A stretch of DNA of 64,000 nt from Isoetes taiwanensis (taxonomy: Eukaryota > Streptophyta > Lycopodiopsida > Isoetales > Isoetaceae). The first letter of the stretch is position 1. The number at the start of each line of letters is the position of its first letter. Shown piece after piece: positions 9,860 through 22,127 of the stretch. The stretch lies in assembly GCA_021234155.1 (NCBI GenBank), contig JAJEKV010000211.1, positions 372,001-436,000 on the forward strand, given 5' to 3'. The notes under the pieces are model-generated. The model searched no databases. It saw only the letters and a program-made list of their open reading frames with translations, and was not told where the DNA came from. The translations under genes were made by a program, and so were the position numbers.

Positions 9860-10935
9860 TCAAAGCTTGTTGAGTAGGGTGATTGTCTTCTTACCATCTG
9901 ATATGGTGCACTCTCCCTTTGACCAGATTGGTCTTGCATCCACAGTAGACAACCATCTTCTTCCCAATAATAGATCATAGATGTCAGTTTTTTCATTAGC
10001 TCCTTCAAATGCAACCACTACAAAGCTTGCAGCAACCTTTATACCTTCTACATCAATTAGAATATTGTTAAGCACACCTATTGGATTGATCCGGGAATTA
10101 GAGAACGATTTGAGCAACATAGGGGCTTTTTTATCAACTTCTAAGCCACATGATTTCATTATGTGATGAGGCATCACATTAAGTGGAGAACCCCCATCAA
10201 GAAGCACTTTAGAGAGCAACTTTTTACCTATCTTAGCTTCACATGTGAAGGCACCAGGATCATATTCATTCTGCACAAGCATTTGCTCACTAATATGGTT
10301 TGTAAAGGCTATTTGTTCCTCTTGAGAGAGATTGACTTCATCTTCTTTTGTCAGATCCATGATTTTGCTTCTATAAGATGAAGCAATTTTTAGCAAAGTC
10401 AATAAGTCTACACTCACTTTAGCATTTTTCATTAGACACTCGAAGTCATCACTTTCTTTTTCTTTCTTTATAAACTTTTGATTAGGAGGAAGGGGTACAA
10501 CCTGATTTTTCTCGACTACTTTTTCCTTGATTACCTCAGCTTCTTTGCTGGTTGATGTAACATTCTTGCTCTGCATAGCTCTCGTGTGTACAGCCATGAT
10601 CTCTTCTTCTTGATCTTCCTGCATAAACCTGATTGAAGTACTAATGTCAGTAGCAAATCTAACTGAAGGAGAAGTTTCTGTGGCCAATCTGTTAGGTGCA
10701 CTTGGTTCAATACTTTTGGCCACTTCTTGCATTGCAAAATACTCTTTGACACTGCATCTTTCTTCATAATGACCAACAGCTTTGCAGAAGTGGCAGACTG
10801 GACACTCTTTACCATAATGTCCTCTTTTTCCACACTTCGTGCAGGGCCGTACCAGCAAAAATCTGAGGAATGAGTATCCCTTAGGCAGTGTACACATGGG
10901 GCATAGGTTTTTCTCTCAGGCCTTGCAGCTTTCAT
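9860..10935 (-). pseudogene. Ty3 zinc knuckles and retropepsin-like protease
   Basis: The frame opens with two CCHC-type knuckles: CTKCGKRGHYGKEC and CHFCKAVGHYEERC (about 10850-10750). After a linker rich in Lys/Glu comes a retropepsin-like domain: KVLLDGGSPLNVMP carries the active-site aspartate as LDGGS (near 10195), where most retropepsins have D-[ST]-G. DLLLGRRWLSTVDA is the second conserved strand and ILGxxWL-like motif. The end is at 9860, followed after a short interval by the extra RNase H. Confidence 0.85.
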
Positions 10936-11072
10936 TTCATGTAGTTGCTGGTAACTTCAAGCAAGGCTTCTGACACTTTAGTGATCTCTGCCCTGACAAG
11001 AAGTAGAATTTGCTGAATCTTCTGCTTTCACTTTCTTCTTTTCTTTTTGTAAAGCATAAACTGGCACTGGTC

Positions 11073-11816
11073 CTAGGCCCATGTATTCTGGTTCATAATC
11101 TGGAAAGAAAGGATCATTAGACAAATGCACATCATCAGGAAGATAGGAAAACATGTTAGCAATCTCAATAGCTTTGGTAAAAGCCTTATGTATGGTGTCA
11201 AAGCCTGCAACTTAAACATTTTTCTGTGCACCCTTGGTCTGCTGCTCAAGCCTCTTATGAAACAAGCCACTAGGTGTAGGGTATGATTTGGAACCTGACT
11301 TGTTTGACATTTTGTTAGATAAACATGGAATCTTTCCACATATTGGTGTACAGTCTCACCGTGCTTAATCTGAAAGGTCTGCAATTCAAAAACCAAATCT
11401 TGTGGTTCAATTGCCTTACCAAACCTTTCAATAAACTGCTTTTCGATCTCCTCCCAAGTGCTGACACCTGTGCTGATAGTGTACTCCAACCATGCTCTCA
11501 CTTCTTCATTCTTGAAACATTTCTTGAATTATGAAAACTTACTACCCTTTTTGTGACCATATTCTTGATAGTATTCCTCATAACTTTTCAAAAAGTTATT
11601 AGCATTGATGCTTGGATCAAAAGTAGAAGGAGGAATTGACATATTGAGTTCAAAATACTGTATATCTGCGTTACCTTGATTGGTGGCACCTGAGATTGTA
11701 GCAGGCACACCTGTATTCTCTGATGCTTCAGTGTGAATTTGGTCAGCCACCTCATTGTTTTTTCTAGGAGCCATGAGTTCCCAAAGATCCAGGTGGGATC
11801 TCGGTAGAACATCCAA
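11073..11816 (-). pseudogene. Ty3 Gag
   Basis: Probable start is the methionine at about 11774 (MAPRKNNEV). The first frame ends at 11529 after a low-complexity N-terminus and a segment ending KSYEEYYQEYGHKKG. A frameshift near 11500-11530 leads to the Gag core: WEEIEKQFIERFGKAIEP, then KHGETVHQYVERFHVYL, the typical retrotransposon gag (PF03732-type) pattern. It ends at 11073, ahead of the zinc-knuckle frame. Confidence 0.8.
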
Positions 11817-11879
11817 AATGTTGAAGGTATTCCTGGCAAACCTTCAACCTCAAGGGTGTAGAACCTCCAGGTTGCTATA

Positions 11880-14728
11880 GGCAACCACTCTGTGAGAAAA
11901 TACTGCAGAGGAAATGCTCAAACAGCCAAAGAAAATCAGTTTCCCTAAATAGCAAAAAGACTCTCACAGCAAAAACTTTCCCAAGGATGGTCTTTTGAGA
12001 TTTTATCTACAAGATCAATCTTATTGGCCTCTAGGAAGCATGCTTGAGTAGCTTAAGAGAGCATGTTTGCAAATTCCTAGGATAACTATGTGAAATTAAT
12101 CAAACTGGCTAGGTCAATTTTTGGTCAATAGCACAACCCGAGAGCTCTTTTTTGCAGATGTGTGAGTAGAGTGTCTTTTCAAGTTCTATGAACTGATATA
12201 GTTTCTGATGACTCTGTAGGGTAGGTGCATAAAATCTTTTTTGAAGTCCTTTGCCCCCTTTTTTTTGTGGAAATATTAGAAAACAGGCAGCAGCACTAGT
12301 TCTGAAATGAATAAATAGAGGAATTTTTAGAAAACACAATGCTTGACTAGTTTCTTTAGATAAGGTTGAGCTTAGGAAATGGTAGAATACATAAAGACAT
12401 GTTGCTTGAGTTGAGATAGTGATAATTACCTCTGGAAATCACTGATTTTGTTTAAAACATAAAACTTTGGATTATCAAATGACAACAGTACTTACCAAGG
12501 TCGGATTTTCTTTCATTCAAACATCATATAGAAAATAGACATAGATTCCCAAGCTTTGAGTCTTGGGCACAGGAACAGAAATATTCAAAAGAAGGTACAC
12601 ATTCAAGTTTTTTGCATCAAACAAAATAGAATTTCATGCAAGGCAGGTCATTCTTAGCTCATATTTTGCAAATCCAGTCCAAACACAGTCTCAGACGTCG
12701 AATTCTTCGCACAGAAGCCGGCCGTTGTTTAGAAAATGTTTCCCCTTTTTATTTTTTTGTTTCCGGTCCATTCTTGGCATCTAGGTTTGTTTGGTTTTGT
12801 CTTTAGGTAGATTAAGATGCTTTGGGGCACAAGGGTATAAGAAAGACGCTCAGGCTCATGATTATCAGGCCAGATCCACCGGAGAGGTCGGATCTTGGCC
12901 TGATCTTTTTAGGTCTGAGAATTTCGTAGAGGACAAATATCCCACATGCATTTTTCATGAAATCATATCGATTAAGGGGGCGCGGGGGGATTGGGAGAAA
13001 TTAAGCTTAGGCCAAGGGGGTATATAGGAAAACCATTTGTTTTTATTTTTTAGCAATAGGGCACTGTTCCCAAGAATGGTCTATTTCGGAATCTTTTTGT
13101 GCCATATGGAATCTTTTTTGATGCCCCACCCTATGGAAGAATCTTTTGGAAAAAAGGAATTTATTCATTTTTTGGGATGGGTGGCTTTGAAGATTGGAAA
13201 TGTGGCAAGTATGGGGTGTGTGTTGGCAATCCAAGGGTGACATGGCATGAGGTGATTTGGCAAAAACTTTTCCCCTAGTAAAAAACTTTATGAGGTGAAA
13301 AAAAGAAATGAAATGTATGATGAGGTGGCAAACTTTGGTGAGGTGGATGATGACGTGGCATGTAATTCCATCAAATGCACATTTGGCCAATTATTTTGAC
13401 AATGCTTGGGCCAAATTTTTGCACAAGCAACTTGGTGTTGAAAATGAGGGTTTCTTCTCTCTCCTTTTGACTTTTAGAGAGAGAATGTGCCCTTTTGACC
13501 ATTGGTAGGTCAATTTAGGAATTTTTGTATCACAAATGAATGGTGGATGTATAATGGAGTGTGTGTGTAGTTTTTTACTAGGAAAAGAGTTTGAGCCATT
13601 TTGGGGTTTGAATGGAGGTGAGGATGAGTAAGGTGAGGCAAATGGAATCAAAGAGTGTCCAAAGTGTGAATCATGTCTAAGAACTTGAATTTGAATGAAC
13701 ATCTTACTTCTCAAGGGGTCTTCCAATCTTGGTCTTGCTATGAAGCTTCCTTAAGTTGACCTTGCCCTCCTTCTTGTGTTACTTTGACTTTTTATTTTTG
13801 ATCCTTTCTTGTGATATTTCAAATGAAAGTCCTTGCTTGGTTCTTCAGCTCGAGTTTTTGAATTGACTTGGTCCATGCACATGTTTCAACAAGTTGTTAG
13901 CCATCAATGTGAAATGTCATTTGCTCTTCTATGCTGCCAAATCATGGCAGCAAGAGGCATAATGAGGAATAGATATTAGAAAAAGACAATCTCTTTTGTG
14001 GATTCTAGTACCCGCAATATGCCATTTTTATGTGATCTTTCTTTTGGAATGGGGTACCAGAGGGCACAAATGGATAACACCTCCGTGGGAGGTGGCTACG
14101 GTGATGTGATAAAATTTGTAGCTAGCTTCAATAGAATATAAGAGAGAAAATATATCAACATGGCAAAAGTGGATGACATGGTAAAGAGAAGACAAATGCA
14201 AGTAGTTAGAGGGCAGAAACGTAGAAAGATAGAAGAGAGAGCAGGGAGGAGCCAACAGAATAGAAGAACAACTTGGAATGTGAAGAAGCATTTTGAAAGG
14301 TGAGGCAATATTTTATGTTTTAAAAGAAGCAATCCTTCTAATATGTAAAACATAGTTCACAAACTGTTACAATAAAGGCAATACCGACGGCCCAAGACCT
14401 GCACACCAAATCTTCTTAAAGAAAATCTATTCTTTCTTGCAAATCAATCCTCGCTTAATTTTAATAAGCAATAAACAGGAAAGAAAAAATATATATGCAA
14501 GAAGGCAACCATAAGCAATGGGGTTTGGACTTATGCTCCCAATTCGACTCTCCCAAATCAAAGTCGGTGTATCTGCATGATCAATCATGCCTCTTCTCTG
14601 CTGGAACACCTTGATCGGGCCATCTATAGCTCTGGTCGAAGCCCAAATTGACGGTCGGTGGATTTTTAGTCGTAGTTAGGGTGTGAATTTATTATATGAC
14701 AATAGATATAAGATTAAATGAAATTTAT
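11880..14728. other. Non-coding interval, expected 5' leader/LTR side of the Ty3 element
   Basis: No gene is recognised in nearly 2.9 kb. Being upstream of Gag on the minus strand, the 5' LTR and primer-binding site should lie here, but no clear TG...CA termini or PBS were found. A weak PBS candidate beginning TGG on the minus strand lies near 11860. Several open frames exist but have no conserved features. Confidence 0.4.
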
Positions 14729-14736
14729 TAGCCATT

Positions 14737-14807
14737 GTATAGGTGGTCTATTGATTAAAGTCTTTGCCTTTCAAGCCAGCGACTAGGGTTCAATTCTCGG
14801 TCTTGAC
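14737..14807 (+). repeat. tRNA-like sequence, probable SINE head
   Basis: A 71 bp stretch has a D-arm/A-box-like segment (GGTGGTCTATTGATTAAAG), an anticodon-like loop CTTTCAA within imperfect stem arms, and a T-loop/B-box-like GGGTTCAATTC. Acceptor ends do not pair properly and there is no CCA or expected tRNA identity, so it is not a working tRNA gene. A tRNA-derived SINE or tRNA pseudogene is the best reading. Confidence 0.55.
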
Positions 14808-14829
14808 AAAGTAGAAACACTTAACTATT

Positions 14830-15526
14830 TAGAGTTTGTTTTGGCTTAGCAAGTTCATGAAGGATCATTCTAGTTTTGCTAGATTTTTTTTTTTTGCAAG
14901 ATCAATTTAAGCATGACTTTGGGTTTTATCTTTTGCAAGATTGATTTCCATCTTAAATATTGATTAAATAGGCTATAAGATATTTCGGCAAGAAGACTAA
15001 ATTATTTGATCTTTTACCGTGTTGCTAGCTTAGTTGCACCTTGGTCTGCTCACAGCTCTCCGGGGAGACTAAGCAAAAATCGAGTTGCATCTAGATGAAG
15101 GTTATCTCATTGAGCTAGAGACCAGTAGTTTAGAGATACCGCAACATGCTATTTTGGGTTTTGGATCGATACGTGGGTTCTGCACCCATGGATTATGGGG
15201 TATTTGTGTTATGTATTTAAATAGTAACCGATGTCGGATGTAGGACTGTCACAGCTGCAATCCCACATTGTTAGCTCAATTCGAGTCTCAAATAAATCCA
15301 ATAAAGCTACCAAATGGGGTTATTATTTGCAACTACCGTGAATCTGGCATCTAAGGTAAAGAATTCTCTGAAAGTAATTCAGAGTGTAAAACTATTGGAT
15401 CTTTATAAAATTTTATATTCCCTATATCTTCTATCTGTCTATGAAAGTCTCACGGTTTTAAGAGGACATGCAATCGGCTGTGTTAACTATGGTGCATTGC
15501 ATTATTTCTGAAGAAGGATTTAAAAG
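14830..15526. other. Non-coding interval
   Basis: No gene. AT-rich sequence with a T11 run near 14887, ending at the sharp left edge of LINE A copy 2. Confidence 0.4.
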
Positions 15527-17530
15527 GAGTTGTGTCTCTTTTAGGAAAGGACAAATGCCCTAGTTTGAATGGCTTCCCTCTTGAATTCTTTCAAGAGTCA
15601 TGGGACTAGTTGGAGGGTGATGTATATGATACCTTCTGTAAGTTTCAGAGATTTAGGTGCCTTGATAAGATTTTGAACACAGTTCCAAAGAGCAAGGAAC
15701 CCAAGACTATTTCTGACTGGTGAGCTATTATATTATTTCCTCTGTGTACAAGATCTTTGTTAAGACATTGACAGAAAAAGTTCGAGATATTTTGGTGGAC
15801 TCTATCTCGTCAACACAATCTGGCTTTCTCCATCGTCGTTGTATTCTCAATAACATGGCTGCTGCATACGTGAGAATATATTGGGCCCGGTTACATGGTC
15901 ATAGAGCGGTGCATCTTAAGCTTGATTTTGCTAAAACTTACGATAGTATTGATTGGGATTTCTTAGAGTGGTGTCTTCTTACTCTTAGGTTCGGAGAGTC
16001 ATTTACAAGAAATGTCATGAAGCTTCATACGTCAGCAAGGTCTACTGTACTTTTTCAAGGCAAGTCATCTGATATTTTTGTAGTGGATAGAGAAATTCGG
16101 CAAGGTTGCCCCTTAGCACCCTTGCTCTTCACAATTGTGGCAGAAGTATTATTCCAGTTTTTCTCTGTGGCTACTTAGGATGGCATCATTCAAGGTCTGC
16201 CAATGGATGATGGTTCTCAAGAGGTATGTAATCAATATGTCGATGACACTTTTTTGTTCCTAATTGCCGAGGCTGAAAATCTTCATAATGCTAAGCTATT
16301 GTTAGAGACATTCTCCTTAGCATTAGGAGTTCTTGTGGGTTGGCAAAAGTGTACTGCTTTGTGAACATTGGACAGTCCCATCCCTCCCTGTATTATGGAC
16401 TATCCATGGAAGATCCTTCTGCATGGCAATACCACGAAGTTGTTTGATATCCCTATCGGAATTCATATATCTGCTTCAGATGCTTGAGATGAAATTATTA
16501 CAGGGTTGCAAAAGGACTTATTTTGGTGGAATATAGCTAAACTATCCATGCACGGAAGAATCACTGTGGCTAAATGTGTTCTTAGCAATGCTCATGTCTA
16601 CATGGCATCTGCTCTATTAGCTCCTCAGTGTAAGATGGAGGAGATTGTGCATATCGTTAGGAATTTTATTTGGGGTGGAAATGAAGTAGGAGCTGTGGTC
16701 AAGGTAGTTTAAGAGAAGTGCATTAAACCTAAGGCAGCTGGTGGTCTTAAAATGTTGGATTTTCACCTCCAAAGTAAGGTGATAATATCCAAGCTTATTT
16801 GGAGGATTCTCATTGGTAATGATGATTCTTTTGGCTTGAGGTTGCTGATGCGGTCGATTCAGCATTGTCTTCCATTTTATAAGGCCACCATTAGGCCTCT
16901 CTTTCCTTGGGCTTTGCTTTATCATATACAACTGTATCCTAGCTTCGCCCTTTAAAGGGCTTGCTTGCTACTTGGGACATTATCAGGTCTCTTTTTCATT
17001 TCAATCTTGAGGCATGTCTTCAGTTGTCTACTCCATGCTGGTAGATTTCTTTGCAGGACACTCCTGAGAATGTGCTTCTAAGTGTTGTTGTTCATCCAAA
17101 GACACAACGCCAATGGATAATAGCTGGTATAGGCACTCGTGCAGCTTCTATGAGTCTGGTCATCTCATGTCATGGGAAGCATTTAGAACAAAATTCTTAT
17201 TGTACAAATGGGATAGAGTAATTTGGACCCGTATTGCTGCATCGTTGCCACAGGATTCTGGCCCACAAATTGAAGTAACTATGTGGGATTGCCATCAGGG
17301 TATCAAGCCAGGGCGTTTTGTTTCTTCTGTGTATAAATTGCTTCTGCATTCTGAAATCTTGCCTCCATTTAATAGAGGGCATCTTCAGGTCCCTCAACCA
17401 CAATGGATAAGTGTTTGAACATGGGTATGAGATAAGTTGCTTAATCCCAAAATGGTGGCTTTATGGTGGCAAGTGATCCATAGATGCCTCAGAGTCAACA
17501 AGCTAGTCCATAAAACTGATAATCGGAATT
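15527..17530 (+). mobile_element. LINE A copy 2: RT, thumb and start of C-terminal domain
   Basis: The first 953 bp is almost identical to 4987-5950. RT motifs: LDFAKTYDSIDWDFLE, REIRQGCPLAPLLF, then after a TAG stop at 16176-16178 the box NQYVDD at 16230-16247 in the continuing frame. Downstream the element runs on with the thumb/connection part (SMHGRITVAKCVLSNAHVYM, NFIWGG, AAGGLKMLDFHLQSKV) and the start of the zf-RVT domain (MVALWWQVIHRCLRVNKL, about 17450-17510). It is cut near 17530 by a minus-strand LINE B fragment. At least three stops disable it. Confidence 0.9.
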
Positions 17531-17534
17531 CAAC

Positions 17535-18060
17535 ATTAACCCTACTAAGACTATGTCTAACATCATATGTGGCAGCTGGTTACGTGAGACTAACTCAACA
17601 TAGCGCACCCAGATATGGTCGAATGCCAGACAATTCTGGAGGCTATAGCATTCATCTTCAATAGCTCCATGTTGGTAACATTGATAGATCCTATCCTGGC
17701 ATGCTCGAATATATCTGTCTGTCTCACTGCGGAGGCAATACACACTTGTGCGAATGGTAGGTATCAGCTTGCGCTTCTTCATGGGCAAATGTGCACGCAG
17801 GTAGTGTTGTGAACCTTGTGTGAGTATGGGATTCATCTGATGTTGGTAGTATGCGGTTTTAACTTGTTCTAGGGTGTCTACATCCCAAAGTTTGCTAAAA
17901 AAGCAAGTATCAAGGTACTGCTTCACGTGATGGTGAGCTTCTTCAGTTTGGACCTGTATGCACCTGTGCTCCGACACATTCCATCAGGAGAAAGGTGTTG
18001 CGGGCCTAGTGCCACATCATAAGCAAGGTAGGAGAGATGAGCATCGCCCATACTAATCAC
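17535..18060 (-). mobile_element. LINE B fragment, C-terminal part
   Basis: Minus-strand translation matches the other two LINE B copies: GDAHLSYLAYDVALG, EHRCIQVQTEEAHH, LRAHLPMKKRKLIPTIRT, and a terminal cysteine-histidine motif in which QCYQHGAIEDECYSLQNC replaces the usual first Cys pair. Its left edge (about 17535) abuts LINE A copy 2, implying insertion or rearrangement. Confidence 0.75.
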
Positions 18061-19300
18061 CTTTATAAAGTAAAGAAAGAAATATTTAGCATGAGTGGAT
18101 TCGTATGGTGGAGGTGGCCAAAAAGTTGCGCCCTCATTATTTGCATGGCTCTCTCTTTCTTGCATGGTATACTCTCGATTCCAGGCTACTCTCCGCCATC
18201 GTGGTTGGATTGAAGGAGATCTTCTACGGAATCGTTGCCCCCTTGTAGACGGGGGAGCATCCCTCTGCTCCATGCAGAGTTCCTACAGCGGAGGCCACTG
18301 TGTGAATGGGTCAAAATGAATGGATAAAAGTCCATTGACCGAGACTTTATATGATGATTTAGCAGAATGGCAGGATTTGGAGTGTTGCAAGCTCTAGTCG
18401 ATGGCAGCATTTGCCTTTAAATCCCCTTTCTAATCTATTCTCAATCAATTCTCTAGTTTTAAACAGTTTCTCTGTGGTCCCTCCATCATGAATCGGCAGT
18501 CCCCTTCCTGCTCTAGTTCTTTTCTGGCTTTCTCTGTGTGAACCAATGCCTGGACCTGATGGGGATGCCACTCCCCCTTGCCATCGCTTGCTCTAGCACT
18601 ATTCCAACCACACAATCCACTTCGAGTTCTTCTATAGAAGAGGTTTTTAAATATTTTGTCATCTTCTACAACCAGACAGAGATTTGTTGTGGTTGGCTGG
18701 GAGGGGCGACTGTGGACCTGTGGGCTTTTCTTGTGGATGAGTGCATCTTTCCAGACATTTTCTTCATTGGAGAACAATTCCATCCCTCGTCTGATCCACC
18801 ATCTGCTGCCATTGAACTAAGGATTGCTTATCTTGGTTCTGACCGATATCCTCAAGCACAATTTTGGTTGTATTCTGAACAACTTATAGCCTTTGTCACT
18901 TTGGAGTTATATAAAACCAACTGATGTGGTTAAAAAATGGAGTACTCGCTCCCTTCTACTGACTCTAATCCACAAATCTTAGAAGGCTTTTCTGTATCAC
19001 CTCCCAGATCCCTACAGTCACCTCAGTTTCCATCCATACCCAATATTGTGCGATCTGTCCTGCTTGTAAACATTGAGTATATTCGGTGGGGCACCATACA
19101 AGGTCCCGTTGATCATCTTTGGGTTTCTATTATCGATACCCGGCACTTATACTCTGATCAGTTCTATTGTGCTAGTTGAGCGACAGTTGTGGGCGATCCA
19201 TTCTTATTCAGAAGACTAGTCAGATTCTTGGTATTGGGGAATATTGAGGCCAATCCCGCATAGTCTCTCTTTGTCTATTGTTCGTGGCTGGAAGCTGACT
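18061..19300 (+). other. Unassigned interval, possibly LINE B 5' region
   Basis: Two open frames (18538-18924, 128 codons; 18937-19179, 80 codons) lie just ahead of the LINE B RT copy. The first has a Ser/Thr-rich start and a hydrophobic, aromatic-rich body (GWLGGATVDLWAFLVDEC). Neither is recognised. The position suggests the upstream ORF or endonuclease part of LINE B, but no APE endonuclease motif can be confirmed. Confidence 0.25.
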
Positions 19301-19559
19301 ATTGACTGGAGACCTACTAGATCTCTGCTCCTCATGGCCACTGAAAATGTCAAGGTATGACAAGGAGGAGAATGCCTCTATCTCCCTCCATATCCCTGAA
19401 GTGGCAAATAGGATTCGCCACCTTGATAATCTTGGGCTTATTGCCAAGATTATAAGAGGCAACCCTTCACTAAGTGATATTATAAAGACTCTAGAGCGAG
19501 TCTGTCGATGCAAAAGCCTCCCCCGAGTGCAACCTCTTGGCTGCCAATATCTCCTAATC

Positions 19560-22127
19560 ACTCTCTCAACAGGAAATGTTCTTCCTCCTGGAACATCATC
19601 CTAGGACCTTCTGGCGGAGAGTGCTCAGGAGGCCAGTGCCGCCCACAGGAAACATCACTCTAGACCAGTGGGGGCAATATCTACAGCAGCTCTACAATCA
19701 TGAGGGTACAGGGGCAGCATTACCCCCCCGGCAGGGTCCAATACTAGAAATCATAGAGGCGGAGGTAGCGCAGGGGCTTCAACGTCTAGCCAATGGAAAA
19801 GCACCAGACTTGATGGCATGCGTGCAGAAGAGTTACTCAAGTGGGCAGGACCCTCCATGGCCGTCTTGTACGACCCACATGTTCAACAAGGCATTACGGG
19901 AAGGTCCTCCCCCACAATGGACTAGCGGGGTTGTCCCAATCTACAAGGCAGAGACCCCCATTGCACGCCCAATTATCGGACCATCATGATCGGGCTTCGG
20001 TGTTTGCAAAGCTCCTCACGGGATCCTCGGCGGCAATTGATGGGATGGGCTGAGCAAATGTAGTGTGGGCACCCACAAGGCGGGGATTCAGCCGAGGCAC
20101 TCAACGATAAGATCATATCTTCATGTTGCAGACTCTGGTTGAAGACAACAGGAACCGTCGGCAAGATCTGTATTGCTGCTTTGCTAGACTTTGCTAAGGT
20201 GACACTGTGCCTCGGGAAAAGCTGTGGGCAAGATTGCAGTAGTTAGATGTCCCTGCCGAACTGCAGAACGCGGTGTACAAGTTATATGAGACATGCATCG
20301 GCCGGCTACAACCAACGGGCCAGCTATTCGAGAGCAGTATCGGGGTCCGCCAGGGATGCCCTCTCTCTCCCACACTATTTGGCCTGTATATTGATCAGCT
20401 GGAGAGATGGCTTGCTGATAATGGAGGCACTGGGGCTCACCTCCTACACCAGATCATCAGGCAGCTGATCTATGCTGACGATGTGGACCTCCTAGAGGAA
20501 CTTCTTATTTGCTTCTAACCTTTTCCCAACTCAAATCCAGAGCTCCAGAGCTGCTTCAACGAAATCGACCTTATTGCACATGCAAATGAAGAACCATCAT
20601 TAGATCAAAGAATGAATTACAAATCAAATTGAAATCGTTGGCTAGGCTACCTGGGAAGAGCTGGAATCTGATGGCCTTGATCTTGCCATAATCCCAACAA
20701 AGCCGTAATTTACCTCAACAACATCAAAGCATTTCTAAGAAAATCCATTGCCATGTCAACACATTACCTGCTAAAAGGTCAGGCAGACATGCAACGCCAT
20801 CTCGATGCCCTCGACACATTTTGCCAGGTGACTGACATGCGGTCAACTTAGCCAAAACCAAGGTAGTTCTGGTATCGTCAGCACGTCAGCCAATGCCTGC
20901 AACCCTCACTTATCGTGGCCAAAATGTTTAGGCAGTGTCCGCTTACAATTGGGGGTGAAGTCCCGTCGGCCATGAATTGGGACAATCCATCCGACTGTGA
21001 GCCGCAGCAGGTTAGAAGGCACTCTATGCAATGGAGAACAATAGCCACAAGGCAGAGCTGTATGATTGGGACCACCAATCGCACCGATTCAAAGTGCTAG
21101 TAGAACCTGTGATTTTGTACGGCGTCAAGGTATGGGGCCCAGTGATTTCCCTTGCCACTTGGAATGACTTGGAGCAGGTGCAGAAAGCTTTCTTGGCACC
21201 GAGCCCTCGGGGTGAAGTTCATAGTCCCATACCAGATATTGTTGCAGGAAACAGGTTTCTTGCCTCTAGAGGGGCCCTTGATAGACACATCGTCTACTTC
21301 CAGAAGGTGGTCAGGATGGACGATACTCGTCTCCCTCACCTCGCTTACACTATGGCACCTCAACGCCTAAAAGCCTGCTGGTAGAAAAAGAGAGCTCAAT
21401 GGCTGGCTAGATGGAATATGCAGGAGCGCAGGTGTATCCAAGTGCAAACGGAGGCAGATCGCCGCAGTCTCAGACAGTACCTTGACCATGCTTCCTCAAT
21501 AAGCTATGGAATGCCAGCACCCTTGAACATGTCAAGACGACACATTATCAACGCCACATAAATCCCATGTTGGAATGGGGTCCGCAATACTACATGCGCA
21601 CTCATCTACCCATGAAAAAGCGCAGATTCATTGCCCCTATCTGCACAGATGCACATCATCTCCGGATTGAGATAGTGAGATGGGTTGGGGAACTGCATCA
21701 GGAGAGGCTTTGTCAACGCTGCCAGGTTAGAGCTGTGGAAGAAGAATGCCACACCCTTCAGAGTTGTCCGGCATATGATGACATTCGGATATGCTATACT
21801 TAGCTGGTCCATCCTGGCCAGCCCCTGCATGAGATGCTGGGCACGAACTCGGTACGAAGGTTGGGCTCATACATTCAAAAGATCATGGATCGCCGAGATC
21901 AGCTCGGCCCTCGGGCACCTACCTGATGCATGTACATATTTCTATCTATATTTGTATTTGTATTTGTGCAGTTTGACAGCAAGCGTATTCCTGTCACGGT
22001 TTTTCCCCCAAACAACCCTTTAGGGGGAGGGGGTTTTTCAACCCGGACAGTAATACTATTGCTGCGCCTTCTGTTTGGGTCCCATAGGCAAATTGGTCTC
22101 CGTGGACGATAAAAACTCTATTCTATA
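19560..22127 (+). mobile_element. LINE B copy with reverse transcriptase and 3' UTR (degenerate)
   Basis: The pre-RT and finger regions show LQRLANGKAP (about 19780), followed by QTLVEDNRNRRQDLYCCF (near 20130), GVRQGCPLSPTLFGLYIDQL (20345-20400) and the catalytic box IYADDVDLL (20469-20495). About 280 bp of unrelated sequence interrupts the frame at about 20497-20775. The RT then resumes with MQRHLDALDTFCQ and LAKTKVV. C-terminal motifs follow, including THLPMKKRRFIAPI and LCQRCQVRAVEEECHTLQSC. The 3' UTR has a hairpin-prone CCCTTTAGGGGG stretch and ends in a pentanucleotide tail. Many stops. Confidence 0.88.
20497..20775. other. Insertion of about 280 bp inside LINE B RT
   Basis: Comparison with the third LINE B copy, where DDIDLL is followed directly by AHTPKDMQSHLDAL, shows extra AT-rich sequence here with no coding match. 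The nature of the insert and any target duplication are not clear. Confidence 0.5.

Larger units (their letters stand above)
6497..11816 (-). mobile_element. Ty3/Gypsy element with extra RNase H ahead of RT (degenerate)
   Basis: A nearly complete minus-strand gag-pol: Gag (11816-11073), CCHC knuckles and protease (about 10935-9860), an archaeal-like/plant-type RNase H (9826-9250), reverse transcriptase with a decayed classical RNase H start (9383-7876) and integrase (7876-6497). Frameshifts and stops separate most domains, so the copy is dead. No chromodomain follows the integrase. A second RNase H recalls the plant Tat group, but in that group the extra RNase H normally lies after the classical one, not before RT. 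LTRs were not identified on either side. Confidence 0.9.

Noticed and set aside
14737-14807. Functional tRNA gene
   Set aside because: A- and B-box-like parts exist, but acceptor and anticodon stems pair poorly.
4987-16480. LINE A copies as the two LTRs of the enclosed Ty3 element
   Set aside because: They encode LINE RT, copy 2 continues into LINE sequence beyond the repeat edge, no matching target duplications flank the outer edges, and the right end lacks a CA terminus.
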